64,000 bases of DNA, taken from the NCBI RefSeq assembly GCF_009208565.1, contig NZ_WFLK01000006.1:234544-298543 (forward strand), in the 5' to 3' direction. Below, piece by piece: positions 36,493 through 47,125 of the stretch. Within the stretch, counting starts at the first letter, position 1. Every line of letters begins with the position of its first letter. Origin of the DNA: Janthinobacterium aquaticum. Lineage in GTDB: Bacteria; Pseudomonadota; Gammaproteobacteria; Burkholderiales; Burkholderiaceae_D. The notes beneath the pieces were generated by a model. That model ran no database searches. It saw only the letters and a list, made by a program, of their open reading frames with translations, and was not told the origin of the DNA. A program made the position numbers and the translations under genes.

Positions 36493-37284
36493 ATGACCAC
36501 CATCAATATCAATGCCGTCAATAAAATCTTTGCCACCGGCGGCAATGAAGTCGTTGCCCTGAAAGATATCAACCTCGATATCGCCAGCGGCGAATTCATC
36601 TGCCTGCTGGGACCGTCAGGCTGCGGCAAATCGACCCTGCTCAATGCGATTGCCGGCTTTTCCCACCCCACTTCGGGCCAGATCACGGCCGGCGGCAAAC
36701 TGATTACCGCGCCGGGACCAGACCGCGGCATGGTGTTCCAGGAGTACGCGCTGTTTCCATGGATGACGATTGAAAGCAATATCGCTTTCGGCCTGGAGAT
36801 CGCCGGCAAGAGCCCGGCTGAAATCAGGGAACGGGTCGATATGCTGCTCAAGATGCTGGGCCTGTCCGAGTTTCGCGCGCGTTATCCGAAAGACCTGTCG
36901 GGCGGCATGCGCCAGCGCGTGGCAATCGCCCGCGTGCTCGCGCTCGATTCACCGATCATGCTGATGGACGAGCCTTTCGGTGCGCTCGACGCGCTGACCC
37001 GGCGCAACCTGCAGGACGAGTTGCTGAAAATCTGGAAAGTCTTCGGCACCACCATCGTGTTTGTCACTCACTCGATCGAGGAATCGATCTATCTGGCCGA
37101 CCGCACCATCGTGATGACCTACCGCCCCGGTACCATCAAGCGCGATGTGGCCATCGAACTGCCACGCCCACGCGACCCGAGCGACCCCGAGTTCAACCGC
37201 CTGAAACGCATGCTGGGGGAAATGGTGATGGAAGAGCAGCAGCGTCATCATCATGCCGAAACCATGGCCAGCACTGCCGACTGA
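36493..37284 (+). CDS. ABC transporter ATPase (SsuB/TauB-like)
   Basis: A 263-residue ABC ATPase with Walker A GPSGCGKST, Q loop FQEYALFPW, signature LSGGMRQRVAIARVLA, Walker B LMDEPFGALDA and switch His in VTHSIEE. It energises uptake with the permease before it. The next gene, a sensor kinase, starts 8 bp later, so transporter and regulators probably share a transcript. Confidence 0.94.
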   Translation: MTTININAVNKIFATGGNEVVALKDINLDIASGEFICLLGPSGCGKSTLLNAIAGFSHPTSGQITAGGKLITAPGPDRGMVFQEYALFPWMTIESNIAFGLEIAGKSPAEIRERVDMLLKMLGLSEFRARYPKDLSGGMRQRVAIARVLALDSPIMLMDEPFGALDALTRRNLQDELLKIWKVFGTTIVFVTHSIEESIYLADRTIVMTYRPGTIKRDVAIELPRPRDPSDPEFNRLKRMLGEMVMEEQQRHHHAETMASTAD

Positions 37285-37292
37285 CGCGCTGC

Positions 37293-39185
37293 ATGCTGCT
37301 GCGCAAGCGCCCTTCCGGGCCGCTACTGCCGGTTCTGCTGGCGGTGGCGTCGCTGGCGCTGCTGGCCTGGGCATCGTACGCCTGGGTCTGGCAGCGCCAG
37401 CTCGACGAGCTGCACCGTACGCTCGATTCGCGCGCCGAGCTGTATGCGGCGTCGATCGGCGGCGCGCTCAACAAATACGAATTCCTGCCGCTGGCGGTGG
37501 CGCAAAGCGAGGCGGTGGCGCAGCTGCTCGAGCATCCCGACGCCGCCAGGGTGGCGCAGATCAACGCCTACCTGGTCGACATCAACCGGCGCGCCGGCGC
37601 CTTCGCCGTCTACGTGCTCGACAGCCAGGGCACCACGCTGGCGTCGAGCAACTGGCAGGACCGCAGCTCGTACGTGGGCGTCAATTACGGCTTCCGGCCG
37701 TATTTCAAGCAGGCCATCGCCGGCGGCATCGGCCGCTTCTACGGCATCGGCGCCTCGACCTTCGAGGCCGGCTATTTTATTTCGCAGCCGGTGCTGCGCA
37801 ACGGCAAGGTCATCGGCATCGTGGCGGCCAAGGTCAACCTGGACTGGATTGAACAGTCGTGGCGCTCGCCCAGCGCCAGCGAGCAGATCTGGCTCAAGGA
37901 CGCCAACGGCGTGATTATCCTGGCCACCACGCCGGCCTTCAAGTTCAGGACGCTCGGTGCGCTGGGCAGCGCCGCCAAGCGCGATATCAGCGAGCAGCGC
38001 CAGTTCCTGCAAGAAAACCTGCCAATCCTGCCGCACCGCCTACAGCGCCGCTTTGCCGACGGCGCCAGCGTGATGACGCTGGAACGTCCGCCAAGCAGCG
38101 AGGCGGCCGCGCTGCCGGGCAGCGGCGACTACCTGGCCGTCAACCGCACGCTCGGGCCCTTGCACTGGCAGATCACGGTGCTGGCCGAACTGGACCAGGT
38201 GGTAGAGGCGGCGCGTAGTGGCGCCGTTGGCGCAGCACTGGCCTGGGCACTGCTGATGCTGGCGCTGATGTACGCGCGCCAGCGCCGGCGCCGCCTCGAC
38301 GAACGCCAGCACGCGCAGCAGACGCTGGCGCGCGCCTATGAACAGCTGGAATTGAAGGTGGATCAGCGTACGGCCGACCTGCTGCACGCCAATGTGCGCC
38401 TGCAGGCCGAAGTGGCCGAACGCGAACGGGCCGAACAGACGCTGCGTTACGCCCAGGCCGAGCTGGTGCAAAGCGGCAAGCTGGCCGCCATCGGCCAGAT
38501 GGCGGCCGGCGTCACGCATGAACTGAACCAGCCGCTGGCGGCGCTGCAGACGTTTTCCGACAATGCCAGGGTGCTGCTGGAACGCGGGCGCATCGACGAC
38601 GCGCTCGACAACCTGACGACGATTTCCGCCCTGGTCACGCGACTCGGCTATGTCACCTCGCAATTGAAAGGCTTTGCGCGGCGCGGCGACGATGCGCGCA
38701 AGCCGGTCAGCGTGCGCCAGGCATTTGCCCACACCATGCTGCAGATCCGCACGCGTCCGGGCGCGCAGCGGCTGCAGTTGCATGAACAATGGCCGCAGGA
38801 AGAACTGGTGGTGCTGTGCAGCGCCATCGGCCTGGAGCAGGTATTGTCCAACCTGATCGGCAACGCCATGGAGGCGGTGCCGGCTGAAAAAGAAGTGCAA
38901 CTGTGGCTGGCGGTGCGGCGCGATGGCGCGCAGGCCGGGCAGGCATACATTACCGTGACCGACAACGGCCCCGGCATTCCCACCACGGCGCTCGAGCGCA
39001 TTTTCGATCCGTTCTACACCACCCGCGAAGAAGGATTGGGGCTGGGCCTGTCGATCAGCGCGGGCATCGTGCGCGCCGCCGGCGGTTCGCTGGCCGCGCG
39101 CAACCGTTCGACTGCCGAAGGCGGCGGCGCACAGTTTACAATCACGCTCACCTGCCACGACCATCATAAAGGCAGGGACGAATAG
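37293..39185 (+). CDS. DctB-like sensor histidine kinase
   Basis: A 630-residue kinase. Two membrane segments (about 10-30 and 305-325) enclose a double-Cache periplasmic domain (VYVLDSQGTTLASSN, NYGFRPYFKQAIAGG). A coiled coil leads to the HisKA box with the phospho-histidine in AAGVTHELNQPLAAL, and the ATPase has NLIGNAMEAV, DNGPGIP and GLGLGLS. DctB senses C4-dicarboxylates, but no DctA or DctPQM transporter is next to it; here it probably controls the ABC operon it belongs to. Confidence 0.92.
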   Translation: MLLRKRPSGPLLPVLLAVASLALLAWASYAWVWQRQLDELHRTLDSRAELYAASIGGALNKYEFLPLAVAQSEAVAQLLEHPDAARVAQINAYLVDINRRAGAFAVYVLDSQGTTLASSNWQDRSSYVGVNYGFRPYFKQAIAGGIGRFYGIGASTFEAGYFISQPVLRNGKVIGIVAAKVNLDWIEQSWRSPSASEQIWLKDANGVIILATTPAFKFRTLGALGSAAKRDISEQRQFLQENLPILPHRLQRRFADGASVMTLERPPSSEAAALPGSGDYLAVNRTLGPLHWQITVLAELDQVVEAARSGAVGAALAWALLMLALMYARQRRRRLDERQHAQQTLARAYEQLELKVDQRTADLLHANVRLQAEVAERERAEQTLRYAQAELVQSGKLAAIGQMAAGVTHELNQPLAALQTFSDNARVLLERGRIDDALDNLTTISALVTRLGYVTSQLKGFARRGDDARKPVSVRQAFAHTMLQIRTRPGAQRLQLHEQWPQEELVVLCSAIGLEQVLSNLIGNAMEAVPAEKEVQLWLAVRRDGAQAGQAYITVTDNGPGIPTTALERIFDPFYTTREEGLGLGLSISAGIVRAAGGSLAARNRSTAEGGGAQFTITLTCHDHHKGRDE

Positions 39186-39200
39186 AGGACGACAACAACC

Positions 39201-40547
<1,347 letters not shown>

Positions 40548-40650
40548 CGACCGGCAATATCCTCACAAAATCATGAGGTGTACTCCTACTCACAGGCGTC
40601 TGGCGCCATGCCAGAATGCGGCATCGATCATGCACTTACAGGAGCACACC

Positions 40651-41028
40651 ATGAAATCTGCCGCCCTTTTGCTTTCCGCCATGCTGATGACCGTCGGTGG
40701 CGCCTGGGTCCAGGCCCAGTCAACCACCAATGTCAACCAGACCGGCAACCACGTCAATAACCAGCGCGATCCGGGCCAGCAGACCGACCATGCCGACAAG
40801 GTCGACAGCAAGGGCAAGACCATCCGCCCGCTGCCAAAAGAACAGAACCGCAAAGCAGTGACGGAAAAACACCACAAGCAGCAGCAACGCCATGCCAGCC
40901 CGAAAGCGCCGCCGGGCAACACCGACGTGCAACCGCCGTCGGAGCGCCCGGCGCACCCGAGCGTGCCATTACAGCCGTTGCCGCCTATGCCGCAAGTGCC
41001 GCCAACGACCCCGGCAACCATGCAGTAA
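40651..41028 (+). CDS. Secreted Pro/Gln/His-rich small protein
   Basis: A 125-residue protein. A signal peptide ends at about WVQA-QST. The mature part starts with a NVNQTGNHVNNQ motif, turns basic (AVTEKHHKQQQRHASP) and finishes proline-rich (PLQPLPPMPQVPPTTP). AGGAG lies 7 nt before ATG 40651. No family recognised; it lies outside the sigma54 operon by about 100 bp. Confidence 0.75.
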   Translation: MKSAALLLSAMLMTVGGAWVQAQSTTNVNQTGNHVNNQRDPGQQTDHADKVDSKGKTIRPLPKEQNRKAVTEKHHKQQQRHASPKAPPGNTDVQPPSERPAHPSVPLQPLPPMPQVPPTTPATMQ

Positions 41029-41105
41029 GTTGCCTTGCCTTGCCCGGCTTTTCCGGTCTGGCAAGGCTGTAGTACTATCGAAGAATCACCATCTTCGAGG
41101 CTGCC

Positions 41106-41348
41106 ATGTATCCGATCGAGCAAAAATTGTGGTTTGTAGCAATCATCTGCTTTTTCACCAGCTTTCTGAACATCTTCCTGATACGCGCGGCAGGTCTGCA
41201 GCTCTACCCTCTCGACAATATTGCAGCGTTCGTGCTGATGATGTTGAGCTGGGCAGCGATCTATCGCAGCCTGTCATTTGCCGGCTGGCTGCTGGTCTTG
41301 TGGATGGCGCCCCACCTCGCTGACAAGCGCATCGCCAAACGGTCATAA
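41106..41348 (+). CDS. Small membrane protein, 80 residues
   Basis: Two to three hydrophobic segments (LWFVAIICFFTSFLNIFLI, AAFVLMMLSWAAIY, GWLLVLWMAPHL) and a basic end. GAGG lies 6 nt before the start. No relatives recognised. Confidence 0.6.
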   Translation: MYPIEQKLWFVAIICFFTSFLNIFLIRAAGLQLYPLDNIAAFVLMMLSWAAIYRSLSFAGWLLVLWMAPHLADKRIAKRS

Positions 41349-41752
41349 GGCCCGGCGCGCCCCGCACCCACCACATCATCCTGTAACGAGCACAGCGCAA
41401 AGACACCAGTAACTTCTAACTGGAAAGCCGTGATGCGGCCAGTCAGCAGGACTGGCACGCACGCTCTAACACCCATGTATAAGTTGCCAAGCCCGCTATT
41501 GTTGCTAATATACCTCTGGTCATCGATGCAAAGATGTCAGAACAAATGTTGTGCTGTTTGTACAAATATTGTCGTTTCAATGCAACACAATTGATATGTC
41601 ACAATGCTTTGTGCGCTAGCGCACTGACTGGATGAACCAGGCACCGTAATCTTCAGTCCAACAGCAGTGCATTTATCGCAGACATGCGCATGTTGCCGAA
41701 ATATGTTTTTGTCGCTGTAGAGAAAATCTCTTATTAACGTTGGGAGTTACTT
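41349..41752. other. 404-bp region upstream of the ompA-like gene, no gene seen
   Basis: No protein gene was found. The stretch becomes AT-richer towards the ompA-like start and contains a perfect 14-bp palindrome GTGCGCTAGCGCAC at 41611-41624 and a 7-bp hairpin GCCAGTC/GACTGGC at 41439-41457. A long regulated leader or a small RNA is possible but not shown. Confidence 0.5.
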
Positions 41753-42784
41753 GTGAATAATATTAAGAAAATCGCCGTCGCCGCCGCAGTTCTGTGCTCC
41801 TCTTTTGCAGCACAGGCCCAGGAAATCAACCCATCCTGGTACATTCAACCTAGCATCAATGCAATGAAGCCAGATTCGGATTTCTCTACCGACAAAACCG
41901 GCTACGGCGCGGGCCTGCGTTTCGGTAAGCCAGTGTCGCCAAACTGGGACGTTCAGTTCGGCACCACCTACGCTCGCTCGAAAGGCGACAACGGCACCCG
42001 CTACCAGCAAAACACGCTGGGCGTTGATGGCCTGTACATGTTCAACCGTAACCCTGGCTTCAGCCCGTTCGTGGTGATGGGCGCCGGCATGCAGCGCGAC
42101 AAGGATACCAACCCAATCCAGGGCGAACGCAGCAAGAGCTCCCCATACGTCAACCTGGGTCTGGGCTTCCAGAGCAAAATCACCGACCAATGGTCGACTC
42201 AGGTTGATGTGCGCAACGTACACGGCTTCCTGCGCGGTAACACCTTCGACCAAAGCAAATCGAGCAACTGGATGGTCAACGTTGGCCTGAACTATGCTTT
42301 CGACAAGCCGCCAGTCGCAGTACAACCAGCTCCACCACCGCCGCCAGTGCGTGAAGAAGTTGTCGTGGTTCCACCACCACCACCGCCGCCACCAGCACCA
42401 CGCTTTGAAAAAGTCACGATGTCGGCAACCGAACTGTTCGCCTTTGACAGCGCAAAACTGGGCGCAACCCAGACCAAGCTGGACGAAGTGGCACGCGTGC
42501 TGAACGCTGCACCGGACGTCAACAACGTCGTCATCAGCGGCTATGCTGACCGCATCGGTTCGGCCAAGTACAATCTGAAGCTGTCGCAAGAACGTGCTGA
42601 CGCTGTCAAGCAATATCTGGTTGCCAACGGCGTTGCCGCCAGCCGCCTGACGGCCGAAGGCAAGGGTTCGACCAACCCGGTCGTTACCTGCGACAACAAG
42701 AAACGTGCTGACCTGATCAAGTGCCTGGAACCTAACCGTCGCGTTGAAGTCGAGCAGATCACCATCGAGCGCCGCGTACGCTAA
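41753..42784 (+). CDS. ompA: OmpA family outer-membrane protein
   Basis: A 343-residue porin-like protein starting at GTG, with GGAG 6 nt upstream. It has a signal peptide ending AAQA-QEIN, an eight-strand-type barrel of about 170 residues, a proline-rich hinge (PPPPPVREEVVVVPPPPP) and a C-terminal OmpA peptidoglycan-binding domain with the usual FDSAKLG and ANRLTAEGKG-like VAASRLTAEGKG motifs. Codon use is biased as in a highly expressed gene. It anchors the outer membrane to the cell wall. Confidence 0.93.
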   Translation: MNNIKKIAVAAAVLCSSFAAQAQEINPSWYIQPSINAMKPDSDFSTDKTGYGAGLRFGKPVSPNWDVQFGTTYARSKGDNGTRYQQNTLGVDGLYMFNRNPGFSPFVVMGAGMQRDKDTNPIQGERSKSSPYVNLGLGFQSKITDQWSTQVDVRNVHGFLRGNTFDQSKSSNWMVNVGLNYAFDKPPVAVQPAPPPPPVREEVVVVPPPPPPPPAPRFEKVTMSATELFAFDSAKLGATQTKLDEVARVLNAAPDVNNVVISGYADRIGSAKYNLKLSQERADAVKQYLVANGVAASRLTAEGKGSTNPVVTCDNKKRADLIKCLEPNRRVEVEQITIERRVR

Positions 42785-42813
42785 GCAACAAACCTGGTGG
42801 TACGCCACTGGAC

Positions 42814-42842
42814 AAAAAAAAGGGGCCCTGGCCCCTTTTTTT
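42814..42842 (+). terminator. Rho-independent terminator after the ompA-like gene
   Basis: An A-rich GGGGC/GCCCC stem with a 4-nt loop and a run of T, 30 nt after the stop. Confidence 0.85.
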
Positions 42843-42858
42843 CATTGAAAGCCACTTT

Positions 42859-43806
42859 ATGACACTATTGACCCGCTATCCTCGCCTGGGCAACCTGCTG
42901 CCGTTTGCCAAGCAGATGCGCAAGGTGATCGTCTGTTCCGTCACTGAATGGCTCGAGCACCGCGCGTCCAGCAAGGGCGCCGCCCTCGCCTACTACACCC
43001 TGTTTTCGGTCGCCCCGATTCTGGTGCTGGTGATTGCCATCGCCGGTTTTTTCTATGGCCAGGCCGCCGCGCGCGGCGAACTGATGGCCCAGCTGCAGGA
43101 CCTGCTGGGCACGCAAGGCGCCGAAGCCATCCAGCTGGTGCTGGCCGGCGCCCAGAACCACGAACAGGGCCGCATCGCCACCCTGATTGCCGGCGCCCTG
43201 CTGCTGTTCGGCGCCACCAGCGTATTTGCCGAACTGAAGGCCAGTCTCGACGAGATCTGGCAAGTGCCGGCGCTCAAGGAGTCCGGCGCATGGGATATGC
43301 TGCGCACGCGCCTGTTGTCATTCGGGCTGGTGCTGGTGCTGGCCTTCCTGCTGATGGTGTCGCTGGTGATCAGCGCGGCCATGGCCATTATGGAAAATTA
43401 CTGGGAAGGCCACTGGAAAGACGCCGCCGTGCTGTTTTCCATCCTCTCCAACCTGATCAGTTTTGCCGTGATCGCCTGCCTGTTCGCCGTGATCTACAAA
43501 ATGCTGCCACGCGTGCGCCTGTCATGGCGCGACGTCAGCATCGGTGCGCTGGGCACGGCGTTCATGTTTGCGTTGGGAAAATATGCAATTGGCGTCTATA
43601 TCGGCAACAGCGGCGTAGCCAGCAGCTTTGGCGCCGCCGGCTCGCTGGTGGCGCTGCTGCTGTGGGTGTACTACTCGGCCCAGATATTCTTCCTCGGCGC
43701 CGAATTCACGCGCCAGTTCACACTGCAGATGGGCAGTATGCAGCATCTGGAAAAAACCGAAGATGGTGATGTGGTGCACAAGATATTGAAGCGGCATCAA
43801 TCATAG
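42859..43806 (+). CDS. YihY/BrkB family inner-membrane protein
   Basis: A 315-residue protein with about six membrane helices. The family pattern is visible: SSKGAALAYYTLFSVAPILV near the start, LLFGATSVFAELKASLDEIW, then LPRVRLSWRDVSIGAL and LLWVYYSAQIFFLGAEFTR near the end. Once thought to be RNase BN, the family has no settled function. It starts 17 bp after the terminator of the ompA-like gene. Confidence 0.9.
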   Translation: MTLLTRYPRLGNLLPFAKQMRKVIVCSVTEWLEHRASSKGAALAYYTLFSVAPILVLVIAIAGFFYGQAAARGELMAQLQDLLGTQGAEAIQLVLAGAQNHEQGRIATLIAGALLLFGATSVFAELKASLDEIWQVPALKESGAWDMLRTRLLSFGLVLVLAFLLMVSLVISAAMAIMENYWEGHWKDAAVLFSILSNLISFAVIACLFAVIYKMLPRVRLSWRDVSIGALGTAFMFALGKYAIGVYIGNSGVASSFGAAGSLVALLLWVYYSAQIFFLGAEFTRQFTLQMGSMQHLEKTEDGDVVHKILKRHQS

Positions 43807-43872
43807 ATGGGTTAAAAATGTTGGGGTAATTTAAGTTTTTCAGGCATTGAAAGTCGCAAATCGAAAAACGGC

Positions 43873-43924
43873 GGGCCAGAGACGCGAGCTTGGCCCGGCA
43901 CTCCTGTGCCGATGCCTGGAGTGC
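43873..43924. repeat. Overlapping inverted repeats in a convergent gap
   Basis: GGGCCA/TGGCCC (43873-43878, 43891-43896), then GGCAC/GTGCC (43897-43910) and GCACTCC/GGAGTGC (43898-43904, 43918-43924), which exclude each other. They may end transcripts from either side or be a decayed repeat element. Confidence 0.4.
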
Positions 43925-43960
43925 TGCCACCTTTGCTAGTGGGCTTATCGAGCCAGAACG

Positions 43961-45199
43961 CTACTCCCCTAGCAACTCCGCCACCACCTCCATCCCCTGC
44001 ACCCGCTCGGCCACCACCTTGACGATGACAATGATGGGCACGCCCAACAGCAAACCCCATACGCCCCACAGCCAGCCCCAGAACAGCAGGCTGATGAATA
44101 CTGCGGTCGGGTTCATGCGGGCGATGCGGCCGGTCATCCAGGTGGTGACAAAGGTGCCGACCAGGGTGGCAATGCCCATCGAGGTGGCCGTCACCAGCAG
44201 CACCATTTCCAGCGACTCGAACTGCAAAAAGGCGACCAGACCGGTGGCGATGGTGATCAGCAGCGGGCCGAAATACGGCATGATATGCAGCAGCCCGGCC
44301 ACGATGGCCCAGGCGCCGGCGTTTTCCAGGCCGATCAGGTGCAGCGCTATCCACATCAGCAGCGCCAGCAGCACGTTGGTCACCAGCAGCATGAACATAT
44401 AGTGCTGGATCGAGATATTGATGTCTTCCAGAATATGCACGGTCACCTTCTTGCGACTGAGCGATGGCCCGGTCAGCTTGACCAGCTTGCGCTTGAACGT
44501 GTCACCCGACAGCAGCAGAAAATACACCAGGAAGATCACCATGGTAGCCTGGCTGACAAAGCCGACCAGGCCCAGCGAACCTGCCCAGACCCAGTCCATC
44601 ACCTTGAAATTGGGACCTTCTGCCGCAGCAGCGGCGCGGCGCACGTTGCGGCGCGCTTCGGCGCCGGCCGCCACCTGCTCGATCTCGTTGGCTACCGCGC
44701 GCATCTTCTGGAAGGTGCTTTCCTTGCCGCCGGTGCTGGCCGCGATCAGGCGCGACAGCTTGTGCGTGGCCGCTGGCAGCTCCTCGACGATGGATTCGAA
44801 TTCGCCCTGCACGCGCTCGATCACGGCAATCGAGCCGAACAGGATAAGACCGGTCACCAGCGTGGCGCCGATAGAACGCGGCAGGCGCAGCTTTTCCAGC
44901 CAGGCCACGACCGGGTTAAGCGTATAGGCAATAAAGATGCCGAAGATAACGGGAATCAGGAATTTTTGCGCCCATTGCAGCGCATAGACAAAGCTGACAG
45001 TGGCGATAATGCCCAGTGCGAGGCCACGCGCATTGACATGCAGCGGCAGCCGGAGCGCAGGATCAAGCGTTTCTTGCGCAGTGCGCGCAGCAGGCTCTGC
45101 AGGTTCGGACTGGTGAGGCGTGGAAGGTGTGGATGGTGATTCTGGAGACGGGCCGGCCACGGCCGACTCCGGTGAAACATCGGCTGGCTGCTGACTCAT
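43961..45199 (-). CDS. AI-2E family transporter-like protein (YdiK/TqsA/PerM type)
   Basis: A 412-residue membrane protein. A Pro/Ser/Glu-rich cytoplasmic tail of ~55 residues precedes two helices, a soluble segment (residues ~130-200) and a bundle of five or six helices. The family motif region HIMPYFGPLL and PTAVFISLLFWGWLWGVWG is present. These proteins export small molecules; AI-2 export is proven for few. The long acidic N-terminal tail is unusual compared with short family starts. Confidence 0.9.
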   Translation of the reverse strand: MSQQPADVSPESAVAGPSPESPSTPSTPHQSEPAEPAARTAQETLDPALRLPLHVNARGLALGIIATVSFVYALQWAQKFLIPVIFGIFIAYTLNPVVAWLEKLRLPRSIGATLVTGLILFGSIAVIERVQGEFESIVEELPAATHKLSRLIAASTGGKESTFQKMRAVANEIEQVAAGAEARRNVRRAAAAAEGPNFKVMDWVWAGSLGLVGFVSQATMVIFLVYFLLLSGDTFKRKLVKLTGPSLSRKKVTVHILEDINISIQHYMFMLLVTNVLLALLMWIALHLIGLENAGAWAIVAGLLHIMPYFGPLLITIATGLVAFLQFESLEMVLLVTATSMGIATLVGTFVTTWMTGRIARMNPTAVFISLLFWGWLWGVWGLLLGVPIIVIVKVVAERVQGMEVVAELLGE

Positions 45200-45273
45200 G
45201 TGGCTCCCGCGACGGTCGGTCTATGACCACCAGGCCCGCCTGATAGCGGGCCCGGTAGCTAACATGCGCTCAA

Positions 45274-45585
45274 TTATTTGACGCGGATATCGTTTTTAAC
45301 CGATTTCACGCCTTTGACGCCACGTGCGATTTCGCCTGCTTTGGCAGCGTCACCTGGCTGGGCCACGAAGCCGCTCAGCTGTACCACGCCCTTGAAGGTT
45401 TCCACGTTGATTTCGGTGGCTTTCAGGGTAGGCTCGTTGATGATGCTGGCTTTGACTTTGGTGGTGACCAGTGCGTCATCGACGTATTCGCCGGTGCCTT
45501 CTTTGGTTGGGGTCGAGGCGCAGCCAGCGACAGCGAACAGGGAAGCAACGAACAGGCCAGTAGCGATAGATTTGGTGAATTTCAT
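45274..45585 (-). CDS. BON-domain lipoprotein
   Basis: A 103-residue protein. The signal peptide ends with the lipobox VAGC, followed by a single BON domain (VDDALVTTKVKASIINEPTL, VVQLSGFV) of OsmY/DolP type. AAGGA lies about 8 nt before ATG 45585. It may be read through from the gene at 45674, 88 bp upstream. It likely binds membranes or anionic lipid in the periplasm. Confidence 0.88.
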   Translation of the reverse strand: MKFTKSIATGLFVASLFAVAGCASTPTKEGTGEYVDDALVTTKVKASIINEPTLKATEINVETFKGVVQLSGFVAQPGDAAKAGEIARGVKGVKSVKNDIRVK

Positions 45586-45673
45586 GGTATTTTCCTTAGG
45601 AGAGGTCAATCAAATATGCTCACAATGAGCTTCTTTTTACAGCTTGCCCGCCAGACACCGGGGGCGCCGGTGT

Positions 45674-46237
45674 TCAGTAGCCAAACTGGTTTTTTGCAGC
45701 CTTTGTGCATTCATCCTTGGCTGCACCTGCCAGTGCATCGCACTTTTCAGTAGCGACCTTGTACTCGGCCTTGCGCTTTTCTTCGCGTGCATCGCTGCGC
45801 GCTTCGATCACTTTCTTGTCGGCCTTGGCGTCAGCCATTGCAGCAACTTTGGTCGACTTGGCCAGCTTGACGCACACATCCTTGTCGTTGCCGGTCAATG
45901 CGTCGCAGCGGGTCTTGTCGACGTCGTAGTTGGCATCGGCAATTTTTTCCCGCGCCTTGGTGTAGGCTTTCAGCGTGTTGTCGTACTGTGCCTGGGCGAC
46001 TGCTTCGTCGTAGGTACGCACGGCTTTGGCTTCGGCGACGCAGACGTCTTTCGGATTGCCGGTAATTTTTTCGCATTCGGCATGCGATGCCTTGTAGTTA
46101 ACGGCTGCCTGGTCCTTGGCGGTCTTGTAGGCGGCTTTTGCTTCGGCGGTGGCAGCACCGGCCTGGCCGGCAAACGCGGCGCCGGCCATGGCCATTACTA
46201 CGCTGGCGATGATCTTGATCTGGTTGTTCTTTTTCAT
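45674..46237 (-). CDS. Periplasmic protein with three Cys-pair repeats
   Basis: A 187-residue secreted protein: signal peptide (IIASVVMAMAGAAFAGQAGA), then a highly charged Ala/Lys/Asp-rich helical chain. Three similar units stand out: CEKITGNPKDVC, CDALTGNDKDVC and CDALAGAAKDEC, each likely a local disulfide hairpin. GGGAG lies 7 nt before ATG 46237. A perfect copy of the regulon dyad lies 80 bp upstream. The function is unknown. Confidence 0.82.
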   Translation of the reverse strand: MKKNNQIKIIASVVMAMAGAAFAGQAGAATAEAKAAYKTAKDQAAVNYKASHAECEKITGNPKDVCVAEAKAVRTYDEAVAQAQYDNTLKAYTKAREKIADANYDVDKTRCDALTGNDKDVCVKLAKSTKVAAMADAKADKKVIEARSDAREEKRKAEYKVATEKCDALAGAAKDECTKAAKNQFGY

Positions 46238-46316
46238 ATGCAGCTCCCTGTTGGTCATTAAGCTTGCCCGTGTTGCTGGCATGACTACAGTGTCCCGCGC
46301 TTCACCCCCTCGCTTC

Positions 46317-46332
46317 TGTACGCTGCCGTACA
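46317..46332 (-). promoter_or_regulatory. Envelope-regulon dyad (site 2 of 9), perfect palindrome
   Basis: TGTACG-CTGC-CGTACA has two perfect 6-bp arms. It faces the gene starting at 46237, 80 bp away. The -10 at the standard 29.5 nt is poor here; a TGTAGT hexamer is 35.5 nt from the centre. Confidence 0.7.
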
Positions 46333-46422
46333 CAAGCGAAGCAAAACCACCGACGTCCTGATCGATAGGGCAAATAACAACAAAGTTCGCTGTTGTTATG
46401 GAAGCCAGGCAATAAATAAGTG

Positions 46423-46465
46423 CGTGCGGCAGCGTACAGACCGGTTTGGCGCCGCTGCCTAAGAT
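46423..46465 (+). promoter_or_regulatory. Envelope-regulon dyad (site 3 of 9) and -10 element
   Basis: CGTGCG-GCAG-CGTACA (46423-46438) is followed by TAAGAT (46460-46465) starting 29.5 nt from the dyad centre, which puts the dyad near -41.5 of the likely start. The target is the glycine-zipper lipoprotein gene at 46499. Confidence 0.7.
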
Positions 46466-46498
46466 GGCCTCACAACTTCACCCCGTCAGGAGAATAAA

Positions 46499-46939
46499 AT
46501 GAAAAGCAATGCCACCTTGGCCGCACTGATGCTTGCTGCCACCGCCGTCTTGAGCGGCTGCGCCAATACCAGTCCATCGCAAAACTACGGCTATTCGCAA
46601 CCTGAATCGGCCAGCTACGGCACCATCGACTCGATCCAAGCAGTACAAGGCGCAAGCCAGACCAGCGGCGCAGGCGCCGTGGTGGGCGGGATTGCCGGCG
46701 CCCTGCTGGGCAATACCATCGGCTCGGGCAGCGGCCGCACGGCCGCCACCGTGGCTGGCGCCGTGGCCGGTGGCGTGGTCGGCAACCAGGTCGAAGGCCG
46801 CCAGCAACATGCGCAGAACTACCAGATCAATGTGCGGCTCGACAACGGCCAGTTCCGCAGCGTGGTGCAAGACAGCATCTACGACCTCAATCCGGGCAAC
46901 CGCGTGCGCGTCATCGACGGCCGCGTGTACCGCTACTGA
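46499..46939 (+). CDS. Glycine-zipper 2TM lipoprotein (SlyB/PcP-like)
   Basis: A 146-residue protein with the lipobox LSGC, a glycine zipper (GAGAVVGGIAGALLGNTIG, AATVAGAVAGGVVGNQVEG) and a C-terminal SH3-like part YQINVRLDNGQFRSVVQ. AGGAG lies 7 nt upstream. It is the SlyB/PcP pattern of outer-membrane lipoproteins induced by envelope stress. A paralogue of the same layout is at 55453. Confidence 0.9.
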   Translation: MKSNATLAALMLAATAVLSGCANTSPSQNYGYSQPESASYGTIDSIQAVQGASQTSGAGAVVGGIAGALLGNTIGSGSGRTAATVAGAVAGGVVGNQVEGRQQHAQNYQINVRLDNGQFRSVVQDSIYDLNPGNRVRVIDGRVYRY

Positions 46940-46972
46940 TCACACCACGATAATTAATACAGGGAGAAAAAC

Positions 46973-47125
46973 ATGGGCACCATTATTCTGATTATCCTGA
47001 TCCTGGCGCTGGTCGGCGTGCTGCCAACCTGGCCGCACAGCCGCAACTGGGGCTACGGCCCCAGCGGCGTCGCGGGCCTGATCGTGGTCATACTGATCCT
47101 GCTGCTGTTGACCGGCAGGTTATAA
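46973..47125 (+). CDS. DUF3309 family small membrane protein
   Basis: A 50-residue protein: a hydrophobic helix (MGTIILIILILALVGVLP), the conserved WPHSRNWGYGPSG and a second helix. GGGAG precedes the start. The short length and central motif fit DUF3309. It lies 33 bp after the glycine-zipper gene and ends at a terminator, so the two form an operon. Confidence 0.88.
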   Translation: MGTIILIILILALVGVLPTWPHSRNWGYGPSGVAGLIVVILILLLLTGRL

